Positions 1 through 11,500 of a stretch of 64,000 nt of DNA are shown here, one piece after another (the stretch's first letter is position 1; each line of letters starts with the position of its first letter). Below the pieces are notes generated by a model. It did not search any database. It worked only from the letters and a program-made list of their open reading frames with translations, and was not told where the DNA came from. Made by a program: the position numbers and the translations under genes. Source of the DNA: Dendrolimus kikuchii (Eukaryota; Arthropoda; Insecta; Lepidoptera; Lasiocampidae); NCBI GenBank assembly GCA_019925095.2, contig CM034409.1, positions 8,554,501-8,618,500 of the forward strand, in the 5' to 3' direction.

Positions 1-3000
1 CCTTGTATTTTGAAAGAAATGCGTTTGACCGTTATTTGACCTTACTAAATCCTATGACTTCATTTACGTCTGGTGAAATGCATATGAATACCGTAGCCAT
101 TCAGTTTCAAAATACAAAAGGACCGACATTTTCCTTTTTATGTCATTGTTATGTCATACAACATCAACATAAACAAACATTTTATTCGACGTACTCCAGA
201 ATTAAATTATGTATATATTATCTCTTCAGACCAATATTTCCTAAATATCTGTAAAGAGAATACTTACATATGGTCTCTAACTAAAAGTCAAAGAAAAGTG
301 CATTATATAAACGAGCGTCTTCGTAAATGGCGATTGGAGCGATATCGAAATCTTTTCAAGAGATACGATCCAAAAAATAACCTGTTTACTGATGAGAAGA
401 TCATCACGGTGGAAGAAAATTTAACTGGCAAAACAATACACCTTGCGCCAGAAGTTAGAAGGACTTCCAAAATCACATATTGGAAACAATGATTTAAGCA
501 TTAAGTGATACTTTATTCGCTGGTTAGCAGTGGATTTTCCAACAGGGCTCTGTACCCTCCCATGAAGCTAATTCAATCCAACATTGGTTGCAAGCCAATT
601 TGTCAGACTTTGTTCAGAGCATAGGTTGGCCTTCGTCGAGTTCTGACTTGAATTCTTTGGAGTATTCTTTATGAACTGCATTGGAGCTAATGGCATACAA
701 AAAGTTCACCAGAACCTGAATTTATCTCAAGCGAGCCCAAATCAATAAATGGAAACTGATTGAAAAGATTAGTACCACCATAGAAGAATGGCCTATATCT
801 TTAAAGCTTAATTAATTGAAAACAAGGATGGCTATTTTAAATAACTTATTTTTATATATACATAAATCTAGATGTTATTAGTTATAATTCATGTAAACAA
901 TATATGAATATTTAACATTCCTCCAAAAATATTTTAGCTTTACTTTGACTGATGTCTTAAGAGTTCATATTACGAGTTATAAGAATAAGATGGTTTCTAT
1001 ACTGAAAGCAAACTATTGTGAGTTATAAATTTGTATGTGCCATATATTTATATGAATTGATTAATAAAATATATCTTTTGACTTATTATTTTGCAAGATG
1101 AAATAATAAATAACTTTTAGCAGTTAAACTTGTTTATTTACTTAAACACTTATTAATAATAATTTAGGACATATTATATAATCTTTTCAGAAATGTTCAG
1201 TTTTATCTTTTTCTTTTTTCTGCAGGCTAGCATTTGGTTTTTTCTATACATAAAGTTTTCATGTAAACTGCAGTGGATAAGTCATAAAATTCTATGATCA
1301 AGCATAACCCTTGCTTATGCAGAAAAGTTGTTGCTAATTTTTTTTGAACCTGAAAAAAAAAGATATAAAGTGTCTATTTAATTACTCGCATAGTCCTTAT
1401 TTAACTCATAATTTTTCATATTAGTAACTATGTTACACATCAAAATCATATTATTAAGAGATTTACAATCATTAAGGTATTTGTCACAAATCTTCATATT
1501 CCATGAAATCCTTCAAGCCATAGATGTGCTTAATTAATCACTTTTAAGCCGGCAAGTGAATATATTTAAAACTACTGGAGAGTTTTATATTTTCCGGTAA
1601 TTTGTTGTATAAGATCAGATCCATAACATACATTAGCAATCAAACACACTATCTAACCGCCAGGGCAGTGGTGCAATGTCTGTTCCTTTATTTGTATGTA
1701 TTTATATGAGATACTTTACTTGTATTATAGATTATTAAGAAAGTAATATAGGTTGCTGATTTATTGATTGTACCAAATTATCAAATAAGTAATTAATATT
1801 ATTTTAATCAGTTTCTAATGAATGAGTGAGACATGTAGCTATTTTTCTATAAATAGGTGCACATTTTAGATGAATTTTGACTTCACCACAAAGTATACTT
1901 ACATCAATCATATATTAACTAATAATTAACATTACTGATTTCTTATATGGATGAAATTTACAGACAGGAATAGTAATATACTACACAGGTTATAAAAGGA
2001 AAGAAGGAAGGAACATCTATGGACGAACATGTTGAATTTAGAAACCTTCACAAAACTACTTACATCAGGATTTTAGCTCCTCTTATTTCTCCAATATGTA
2101 CTACGAGTATAGCTATGTACTCTAATAACATTACATGTTAGGTAGGTTTAGCGTATCAGCCTTTACAAAATTAACACTCCTATTTGAAGATCCGGCCATG
2201 TTTAGAAAGAGAAAATATTTAATACATTTTCATTAATAAAACAGTTCACTTTTTTGTCGAATGACTTAGAAGATTTTTCTAAGGACGAAATTAATTGTAA
2301 TGAATAATATTAGAATTTAGAAATGTTGCATTAACCGCCGATCTAAAGCCTAAATACCCAATGTTGCCAGGTTGATAATAGAGAAATTACTAAAATTTGT
2401 AATTCTTGTAGGTACACACGTGTGTGTAGGAAAGTAACTCCCAACATATTGACTTAAAAAAGACCTTATCGAACATCGCCATGATTTTTAAATTGAAAAC
2501 TTCGGTAGATACTTCTAGGATGGGGAAAATGCACTGAATTCGCACGACCGTCACGCTCGGATACCAAGTTTTTATCTCTGAAGTGCAGTCCTAACGACTG
2601 ATATTTTTTTTAAAGGTCTGACTAATAATACTCCCCCCCCCCCTCCCCCTCAATTGAAACTGATAATACAACCTTTTTATTTTAACTGGATTGACAACAT
2701 CATTGGATAATGAGACTATGTCTAGGTATCAGACATTAAAAATGATAACCCAAATGTGATACCAAATCAAAGTATTTTAGTGGTCGAATGAGCTTTATCT
2801 GTTGCAATCGCCGAAAGAATACTTTATTACAAATTAAGAAAAGTAATGACATCGCAATGGTGTCTAATAGGTAATTTATGCCTGATTATCAATTAATGGT
2901 ATTCAGTCTAACTGTACATTATTCAGTTTAAGTTATATTATATTGATTTTTCACTAAAGGTCACTTTAAATAACTTAACGGTAACTTTAGAAAATAATAA

Positions 3001-3327
3001 ATGTTGAACACCAAAATATATAAAAATAAATCTACCGATAAAATTGCTAAGCTGGCCACACTAAAATGATCACGATGTCTCATAATGAATAATGACAGTA
3101 ACATTTAAATAGTAGCACAGATTAATATGATTATTTTCTTTTTATAGGCAAAGGAATTAATGTAAAGTTGTCCCCAATGACGTCATCGGATAATTTGTTT
3201 AAAAATCGAATTAAAAAAAAACTATCTCTTAAAACACAAAAATATTCAAATTAGTATCTTAAAATACCCTATTTTACATAATAAAAATATAAAATCAGAG
3301 CGTAATTTTTTTTGAACAATCCCCATT
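1..3327 (+). mobile_element. 3.4-kb TIR element, copy A (left end outside window)
   Basis: Nearly colinear with 32169-35488 (position 1 here corresponds to 32169). By eye a few percent of bases differ, with small indels. The right terminus ends TGAACAATCCCCATT at 3313-3327. In the complete copy this is the exact inverted complement of the left terminus. The unit holds a broken Tc1/mariner-type transposase near its left side, then about 2.4 kb of AT-rich DNA with no recognisable gene. The family is not identified. Confidence 0.85.
151..830 (+). pseudogene. decayed Tc1/mariner-type transposase fragment (copy A)
   Basis: The frame at 151-492 has a basic stretch followed by FTDEK-ITVEE, which resembles the first catalytic-aspartate region of Tc1/mariner (DDE/D) transposases. 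Further on, after frame changes, come a QQGSVPSH-like block (the family has QQDSAPAH, so the second Asp is lost) and WPSSSSDLNSLEY near 627-670, matching the third motif region. The N-terminal DNA-binding part is missing and several stops and shifts occur, so it is inactive. It may be the element's own former transposase or an older insertion carried inside it. Confidence 0.65.
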
Positions 3328-3560
3328 CTCTAATAGGGATGTACATATTACTAGTTTTTAACTCAATATCGATTACAGGTTGACGAAAACTCGAATAAAA
3401 TCACTGAAACTTAAAAGAATTGATAGAACAATTAATTTAATCACTTGCATACATATAATATTTTTTTTTTTATTAACAGATAACTACATTTAATAATCTA
3501 TTAAGAATACAGTGACGAGTTTGATCGATATTTCAATATTTGATATTATGATTGATTGAT

Positions 3561-3748
3561 GCTCGATTTAAATCACTCAAATTGACATCACTCAAACTTG
3601 CGGTCGGTTTTCCATTTGCCGCACACGTGCTGAGACTTTGTGATATTTTACTAAATAATTTCTCTTTGCATCGCTTATTGAGCACCGCGAAGCACCAGTT
3701 TAATGCTTTAATTGTTTGTCAACAAGCAATCATCAGCAAATTTTCATC
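3561..3748 (+). promoter_or_regulatory. exu: candidate noncoding first exon / promoter of exu
   Basis: This is a locally GC-richer stretch in AT-rich DNA, ending at a consensus donor, CATC|GTAAGTA, at 3749. It lies upstream of the 5'UTR acceptor at 7037-7038 on the same strand, so splicing of the two would give the exu 5' leader. An open frame across it begins with an ATG but matches no family I know. Only context and the donor support the call; the transcription start is not defined. Confidence 0.3.
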
Positions 3749-4649
3749 GTAAGTAGATTTAATTATTTTGACATTCTGGGGTGGGGCAAAATGTCTGTAA
3801 TGAAAAGTTCGCCACGTGTCCTAAATTTTTAATTTTCCTTGTTTAATGTTATTTTAATGCTTATTATAGCAAAGCGAATCATTTTATTATAGTGCGTGAC
3901 ACGTTTTAGTCTGTTGTCGTTGCATTTAGGTCAGTGGTCGTCGGACTATCTCGCACCGCTGAATTTGTTTTCACATGATCGATTATTTTTGGGTGCCGGT
4001 TTTTTTGCTTTCGTCTCGGCTAATGTTTGCCATGCACCACAAATTCTAGCATGAATAATATATTGGAACATATTCCGCATTTGTTTTACATTTATATTAG
4101 AATTAGTCTTAGATTGTTTTGGTTTATTGATAAATACCACACTACCAGAAGACTATTGTTCTTGACTACAAGGCCTAGTTAGCATAAACACGCTGTTTTA
4201 TAGATAAATTTAATATTTAAATAATTTAATTTTTTTTGGTACCTACCCACATCTATACAAACAAAACTGACATTTAAAATTAGAGGCAATCGGGGAGCAG
4301 ACAGTTTAATAAACTAACAATATGATGACAAATATCAAAGGTGTTACAACTTCGACCTGAGAATCCCCATGTAGGGCCTTGCACACACTATGTAGTTAAT
4401 GGAACTCCATATTTGAATTTTGAATAATCACACTACACAGAGCTACTTGTTTTTGGCTGCAAGTTAGGTTGCATATTATTGATAATTTTTTACCTATTAC
4501 ATAGTGCGTGCATAACTATGTAATAGGTGGAGTATTTCTACATTAGTAGAGAGATCTGCAATGTCAAACTAAATGCAACTGTTACAACATAGTTATAATT
4601 ATGAAATTTAATGGATTAAAACAGGAATATTGTCTTAATTTTTATATAT

Positions 4650-4935
4650 ATGTGATTTTTTAAATTTATTGCATGAGTCAGAAGACAGGCAGACGGCCCA
4701 CCTAATGGAAACTAATGGAAAATGTTTGCCATTGTCTATGGACATTTGTAATACCAAAAGTGCCACCACTCTCGAAAAGGAAGACTGAAAATTGGTCATC
4801 AATGTCAGAACACAACTCAAGGTTGTTATGCTGACATATCTTAAACTCGGGGTGGTAGCTATCTAGACGGCCAAATACCCTACCACCTAGCTGTGGGTTG
4901 TTTGGTTTCCTCTTACTATAGGCCACCCAGCTACC
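4650..4935 (-). repeat. SINE-like dispersed repeat (family S1)
   Basis: A diverged copy of a repeat also found at 9160-9400, 23400-23640, 39040-39315, 42030-42345, 44135-44395, 53225-53355 and 62690-62930. Shared landmarks are CAGACGGCCCACCT and a block naming 'ccatcgcctatgg' at one side, and 'taccctaccacctggctgtgggttgtttt' landmarks at the other. In sense copies the 3' end is A-rich; here T-rich sequence precedes it, so it lies on the minus strand. Confidence 0.75.
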
Positions 4936-5649
4936 GGAATTTGTATTGTTTAAAAAAAATTAATTTCTATGTTCCATAGCACACCGGATTTGAAAATTAA
5001 GTCTATAACTGTGTAAACACAGTAGCAGTTATAAGTTTAGTGTATGAAATAAAAATTTCTTTATATAAATAAGCCATACAGGATATATACAATATTACTA
5101 TAAATACCATATAACCTCTGTAAATTGAACTTGGAAGAGAGACCAAATAATTAAAGTTATAGAGTTTTCGACTTATGGAGGATTTCAACTTAAGTGAATT
5201 TTGTAAGGAAACATTCGACTTGTAGAGGCTAAGCTTTATTCCAACTGATTTGACAACTGACTGTATACATACATTTATTTCTTAGAAACAATGATGTACA
5301 TTATCGGCATATTCTTGAAGTCTGTTTTCAAATAAGGGAGTTGTAAAGGTTGTAAAATCAAATGTTGCTATGTTCGAGATACAGAGGTCTAATTTATTTT
5401 TTTGAGTAATAGAGGAAAATTAATTTCTAAATTTGCTTTTTGGGACACACTAATTATTTCGACATATAGAGAGTTCAGAGTTTGAGCAAGTAAGGTTTTG
5501 GGGTTGAAGGGAAGGGAATACATTTTTTTGAGTTTGGGAGATTTTCGACTTATTGAGGTTCGACTTAAAGTGATTCCACTGTACAAAGAACAGTTAGTAT
5601 AAGAGGTATTCCAAAGGGAACTGGGCCCACTCTAGGCCTGTGTGATTTT

Positions 5650-6205
5650 ATAATATTATAAGATTCTAAACATGCCTTGTCTGTATATTGTAGCTATTTA
5701 AAAAAAAAACAATTGGAATAGACTATATAAATGATGGAGAACACAATGCAAATTGTTTAGGTTTCTTGTCTGTTTATCTGCTTGTTCGGAATTCATGTAA
5801 AAACGACTGGCCTGATTTTGATGCGGTTTTCGCTGATCGATGGCTAATTCTTAGACTTAAAATCTGCGCTACTTTTTATCGAAGGAATCCTGCAGGAATT
5901 TTTGTGGTAGTGATATAAAATAGCCAGATTGAAAAAAAATCGATTTTCAATGCGATTTTGTATTGATTGATAGCAATTTTATGTGTAAAAATGTGTGATA
6001 TTTTTTATCCCAGGAATCCCGCGGCAATTTTCCCGCGAGCGGTTTGTAGATTTTTGGTGCATAAAGATTACCTTATTCCAATGCAATTTTCACTAAAACA
6101 ATAGCTTACATTCTTTTTTAAATGCTACGGTACTTTGTGCCCCGGGAATCCCGCCGGAATTTCAAGTCGGGCGTGGACGAAGTCACGGGAATTACCTAGT
6201 TAGTC
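5650..6205 (+). repeat. retroposon-tail repeat (family T1)
   Basis: Shares segments with 30378-30850 (inverse) and 50248-51470 (inverse, interrupted): the 'tatataaatgatggagaacacaatgc' landmark, 'gatgcggttttcgctgatcga', 'cccgggaatcccgccgg', and a terminal 'gtggacgaagtcacggg'. This terminal motif is common at ends of lepidopteran non-LTR/SINE repeats. No coding capacity. Confidence 0.65.
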
Positions 6206-7058
6206 ATATAAATCCATGAGTATTTAAAAACATTAATATTTAAGTTTTTGCCACTCATTACATTGAAGTAAATTGTGACCGAAAAGCTGATATCATACAG
6301 GATATAACATATTTAGGGGAATCCCCTGATATATAATTTAATATTTCCTTTAGTTTTAATTGAACATCATTTTTAATAAGGCATTATTCTGGTTTGCTGA
6401 GTTATAATTAATAATACTAAATATAAATTAAATATTCAGCTGTACAATTTCAGAACCTAGCAACTGACATTGTTTTCACAATGAATGTGCATTCATTGTC
6501 TTGCTTGGCACTTGTATTGTCTTTACCAAAACATGTAAAAACTGTGTAAATTAATTATGGTATTGCTCCTAATGAGCTTAATAAATAGTCAAGAAATGGC
6601 ATATCATTCACATTCATGATATTTTTGTGATGTGTAGTTGCACATACATTTAAATTAATAAAGGAAAAATGTAATTGACATTATTAAATACAATTTCTTA
6701 AAAAATTATAACTAGTATAAAGGCCCCAAATCACCCCCAGTTGGGAATATGCCTAAAATTCTGGCCGAATAACCATACCATCTGGATTGCCCCAATTACA
6801 AGCCAGACTTTTGTGCACGTGTGACTTCTATCAAGCAAGATAATAGGTCTCAATAAAATCGATAGGTTTTAGGACGCCATTGTCCTAGATGTGTAGTGAA
6901 ATTTCTTGGGAAGCACTTAGGTTCTAAAATTATACAGCTGTACTGCTTGATAAGTTGATTGATCTTATCTCGAAAAGTTTATTGAACATTTAAATGCATT
7001 TGCTGCTGAAAATTTTCTATTCTATGTTCATTTAACAGGTAGAAATCAACCATCTTTA

Positions 7059-8457
7059 ATGGCAATGGTTTCGGAAGCCAAGGTGAACGGCGGCGAGGTG
7101 GAGTCGCCTTCGGAGCTCCCGCCGGCGCTAGCTGAAAAGCCCGCCGGCCTCCCGCCGGGCAAGTACTCCCTCGTTGGCTGGGACATGGACACTACTGGAC
7201 GGCGTCTCATTGATGAGGTAAGCAGTTAAAATCAACTTTAAAAATTATTGCACACTAGTGCACTATAAGCCTACTAATCATTAATTGATGATGATGATGA
7301 TCATAGTTGGTACCCGCTGGATGAAAAAAGGAGAAGGGGGAGACCGGAGAGAAGATAGGAAGATGATTTTCCAAAGGATTGGAGGAGATTAGTGAGAGAT
7401 CACACAAACTTGGCAGCTGTCAATGTGTTAAAAAAATATAAAAACAAAAATCAGGAAATAAAGGCTATTTTTATTTTATTTATTTACAATATATGCCTGA
7501 GATAGATTTTTTTGCCCTTCTTATTCATCTGCAATCGGTTGGAGAGCCATAGTCAGATTTGATTCATGCAGCACTTGTTGGTCTGTAATCCAGTGAGTAC
7601 TTACCATTCCAATAAAACAGACGGCTCATGGCCTTGGTCTATAGTCTTAAAATATGCCACGTCTTTACTTGATGGATTTCATTGTTTCTGTCATACAGTA
7701 CTCTGGCCAACATTGAAGTCAGTAAAAAAAAAAGAATTTTTAGTTAGTCATGTTGCAGCTGGGAAGTTTCTTGCCGCTTCATCTCCTTAAACAGTGATAA
7801 CATATTGCAAAATGGTGTACATAGAATAGGAAGTAAATTTTGTCTTAAATGTGATGACCTTCAAAAAATGTTCTCCAGTTGGACTTTTTTTGAATAAAAG
7901 CTTTTGATTTTTCATTTACAATGTCTTTATTAGTGGTCATTACCTAAGATTTTTTGTCATCTCTTATTGAGAGATACTATTGAGACTATAGGCACATATG
8001 TCATCTCTCAGACCTAGACACTTTTTTATATAAATGCCAGACAAGTAGTTTTTTCTTAGATTGGTATAGGCGTTCAATGCGATTTAAAAATAGATAATAA
8101 AGTTAAAATGTTAGTTTAAGAAAGGATATATTAATTTCAGTTATGGAAAGTAGGATATTTATTTGATTTTTTTATAAAAATCTCACCACCATTTCTTTCT
8201 ACAGGGCTCAATTCTCGAAATTCTTTCAGATAAATTGATTATGGTAATCAATAAGTTATTTTATTTATATTTTTAAGATCAGTCTTCCAGACAGGGAATG
8301 ATTTGGGGCTGATGTTTTCCATTCTGTAATAGAAAAACATAGTGTTTTTTTAAAGGTATACCTCAACTCATTACATTTCTTTGGCCCAAAAGTCTCCGTC
8401 TCATTTACAGATTCGTCATTTTGGCCATCATATAGATAGTAATTTTACTTAAATTTT

Positions 8458-8511
<54 letters not shown>

Positions 8512-11500
8512 TTCAATATGCTTACATTCATATACATTAGAAACGCATTTGATTGTGGCACAGAAACCTCATGGGTTTATTCTTGCCACAGGGAGTCGTT
8601 TACACTATTGTTATATCAAAAATAGGAGCAGAGGCGAGTAATGGTAATCATCATTCTAGTGCTTAGTTCTGATTTGATAATAAAGCGGGGTTATCATCAT
8701 TCTAGTATATGATTCTCATTTTAGGCCCAGGTCTGCACATGTAGCATGATGGTCCGCTTTGGGAATCAGTATAGAATCTTTTCAGATTTTACTCGATTGA
8801 TTTGTGGTTATTTTTTTACTTGGATTGCAGGTCCTCTGCAAGATCATTTATAATGTTTGGTATCATATATTCCTCGCGCCTTGTCCCATACACATTATTA
8901 TATTTAGGAATAATATATTTACATGAGTCAGATCTCATGTAATTAGGTCTAGTCTTCCTAACTAAGAGTTCTGGTTTGTTAATTTCAGTAAGTATTGAAA
9001 ATTTAACCTTGTCAAATATACTCATAATTTTACAATATTTGAATAATTCTTTATAATTTATCTTTATGTTTCGATTTAATATTTTTGGGTACTATTGTTT
9101 TTAATAAACGTAACTATGGTAACTATACTGTATTGAAATTATGGAGGGTAGAGATTTTTTTAATTTTTTTTTTATTGCAGGAATTCAGCAGACAGGCAGA
9201 CGGCCCACTTGATGCTAAGCGGTTACCATCGCCTATGGAAATTTGCAACACCAAAGGTGCTACAAATGCGCTGCTGCTCTCTTAAGGGAGACTGGAACCT
9301 GGTCACTAATGCCAGAACACAACACAAGGTTGTTATGGCGGCATACTCTACACCGGGGGTGGTCGCCATCCAGTCGAGTAAATACCCTACCACCTGGCAA
9401 AAAGATAAGAGAGCAAGGCAAGAGATAAGGAGTACCTTCCATCTCTGTGTTCAAAAAGTGTCCGTCAAAACACGGATAACAAGGGTGGCGCTGCGGTAGC
9501 ATAGGAGAAAATTATAACTCAAAAGTTGTAAACGAAATGGCACCCAGCAAAAATATTACAACATTACGCCTTCCGCCTTGCCACCTTATCCAATTGAGTT
9601 AATATGGGCACAATTAAAATCGTATGTTGGCAGAAACAATAAAACTTAAAATGGCGGAAGTCAAAAATTTGATAAAAGAAGCCCTAAGGCAAATTGGTAC
9701 GGTGTCTTGGACTTGATGCATTGAGCATGCAATGAAAGAAGACAAGATAATGCTGCTTGATGGTCTAATTGATTTAGCTACAGACACGCTGGCCCAGAGT
9801 TTCTTTACACACGAATCCGAATCTGAAAGTGACAGCGATAATACGTCAACAGATTTTGAATAAAAATAAAATTAAAAAAAGCTTGTTAATTCCAACGAAC
9901 AAATATTTTCTTCAAATATTAGCGAAATGGTCCGTAGTCATAATGGACGATGACCCAATCCAAAAAAAAAGTTTTATTGCAAAAAAGTTACAACACTGCC
10001 TAATTAATATTTACTCTTTTAATATCTGCAAAGATTATACGTTCAAATTACCACATGTGTAGATCTGTTTACATTGCATATATTGATGCAATTGTCTTTT
10101 TTAGTTAAGCTAAATTTATTTACTAATCTAAAGAGAGATAAATTCGTAATGGGAACTAGTTCATTATTTCATATTCGCGAGCTATCCAAGCTACTCAATT
10201 GACAATTGGTAATGCTATGATTTACCAACACTATACATTGTCTTTGGTTACTCGTCGGCCATTGTTGTTTATCATATCGATGTTGTATTTTTGGACAGAG
10301 TATAGATCCGCGAATGCGGACCGATCTCAACTTTCTTACTAATTCTTAGTAAAAAACTGTTACTAATTCTTAGTAAGAATTTCTTACTCAGCGCTCTCAT
10401 TGTTTTTTTTTTAAATTATTTGTCTCATTATTAAAGTGATTTGATTAATACTTCATTATAACTTTCTATATAATTTCATTATTTTACTCGTAATAAGCTT
10501 ATCACAAAGGTTTGCAATTGATCTCGTTATAAAGCTAGTGGTATAAATATATATTTATTGTAACAACCAAAATTATTTTAAAAATTAAACTAAACTATAA
10601 AATAGAAACCTAAAATTAAATACTAAAACTAAATAAAAAAAGAGGAGAGCAAAATTATAGATAAAATATTGGTCCCAAACCACTGTCACTTACCGGGAAC
10701 GTTCCCAAAAGGCTGGCGGCGTTACCACGCTGAATAGCAATGCTTACTAAAGCTAGTTGATTTAGTTCCTTCGAGGTATGAACTATTGGTAACTCACTAC
10801 AATAAATGTTTGTATTATAAAGGTACCAAATATTTGATTTTAAGAAATAAAAAAATATCCAAATGTAATTTAAGTGTTTTTCATTGCTACTTAATCACTT
10901 ATATATAGAACATCATCTGTGTATTAAAATTTAATAATGTAAAAGATCTGTACAACATCCGCGAAAGAGTAATAATGGATACAGATATAGTTAAGGATAT
11001 TTCTTCTCCCTCAGATATCCATGGATACGGATATCTGGCACGTCACTATTTGAAACTATTTTCAGCATACTACTGGATACTTTATCAACTTTCTTTCTCC
11101 ATATATGATGGTACTCCTTGCCTCTACCATCCATAATTGAAATCAAAGACTGACACTTCAATTTTGTTCATGGCTTAGATGTGATGAATGTTGAATATTG
11201 TTACAGATATGCCAGATAGCAGCTTACACTCCGAAACAAACATACTCTCAGTATATAATGCCGTATGGAGATTTGAATCCAGGCGCGCGTCGCCGACACA
11301 ACGTGCGGGTCGTCACTGTTGGCCGGTACCGCATGCTCAAGGATACTAATACTCATAAGGTGGGTTAAAATACTGCCATTTTGTTGCAATGTGATACTAA
11401 CATGTCTATATATACTGCACCGTGTGTGCTGTAGCATGGTGCGGGACACAGCTGTCAATGTGACATTAGAAGGGAAGTGACATTATGCAAATCCCTTTTC

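Larger units (their letters stand above)
3328..7038. other. exu upstream region / probable 5' intron
   Basis: No coding region recognised. It contains a possible noncoding exu exon (3561-3748), a SINE copy (4650-4935) and a retroposon-tail repeat (5650-6205). The remainder is AT-rich unique-looking DNA. The acceptor at 7037-7038 (tttaacag) just before the exu start implies that the 5'UTR is spliced from an exon in this stretch or further upstream. Confidence 0.5.

Noticed and set aside
3552..3752. 66-codon plus-strand frame as a protein gene
   Set aside because: No family match. The position and donor fit a noncoding 5' exon better than a coding one.
9209..9502. Several 60-96-codon frames on both strands
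   Set aside because: All are chance translations of the S1 SINE copy, repeated wherever S1 is well preserved (also 42028-42306 and 44028-44399).
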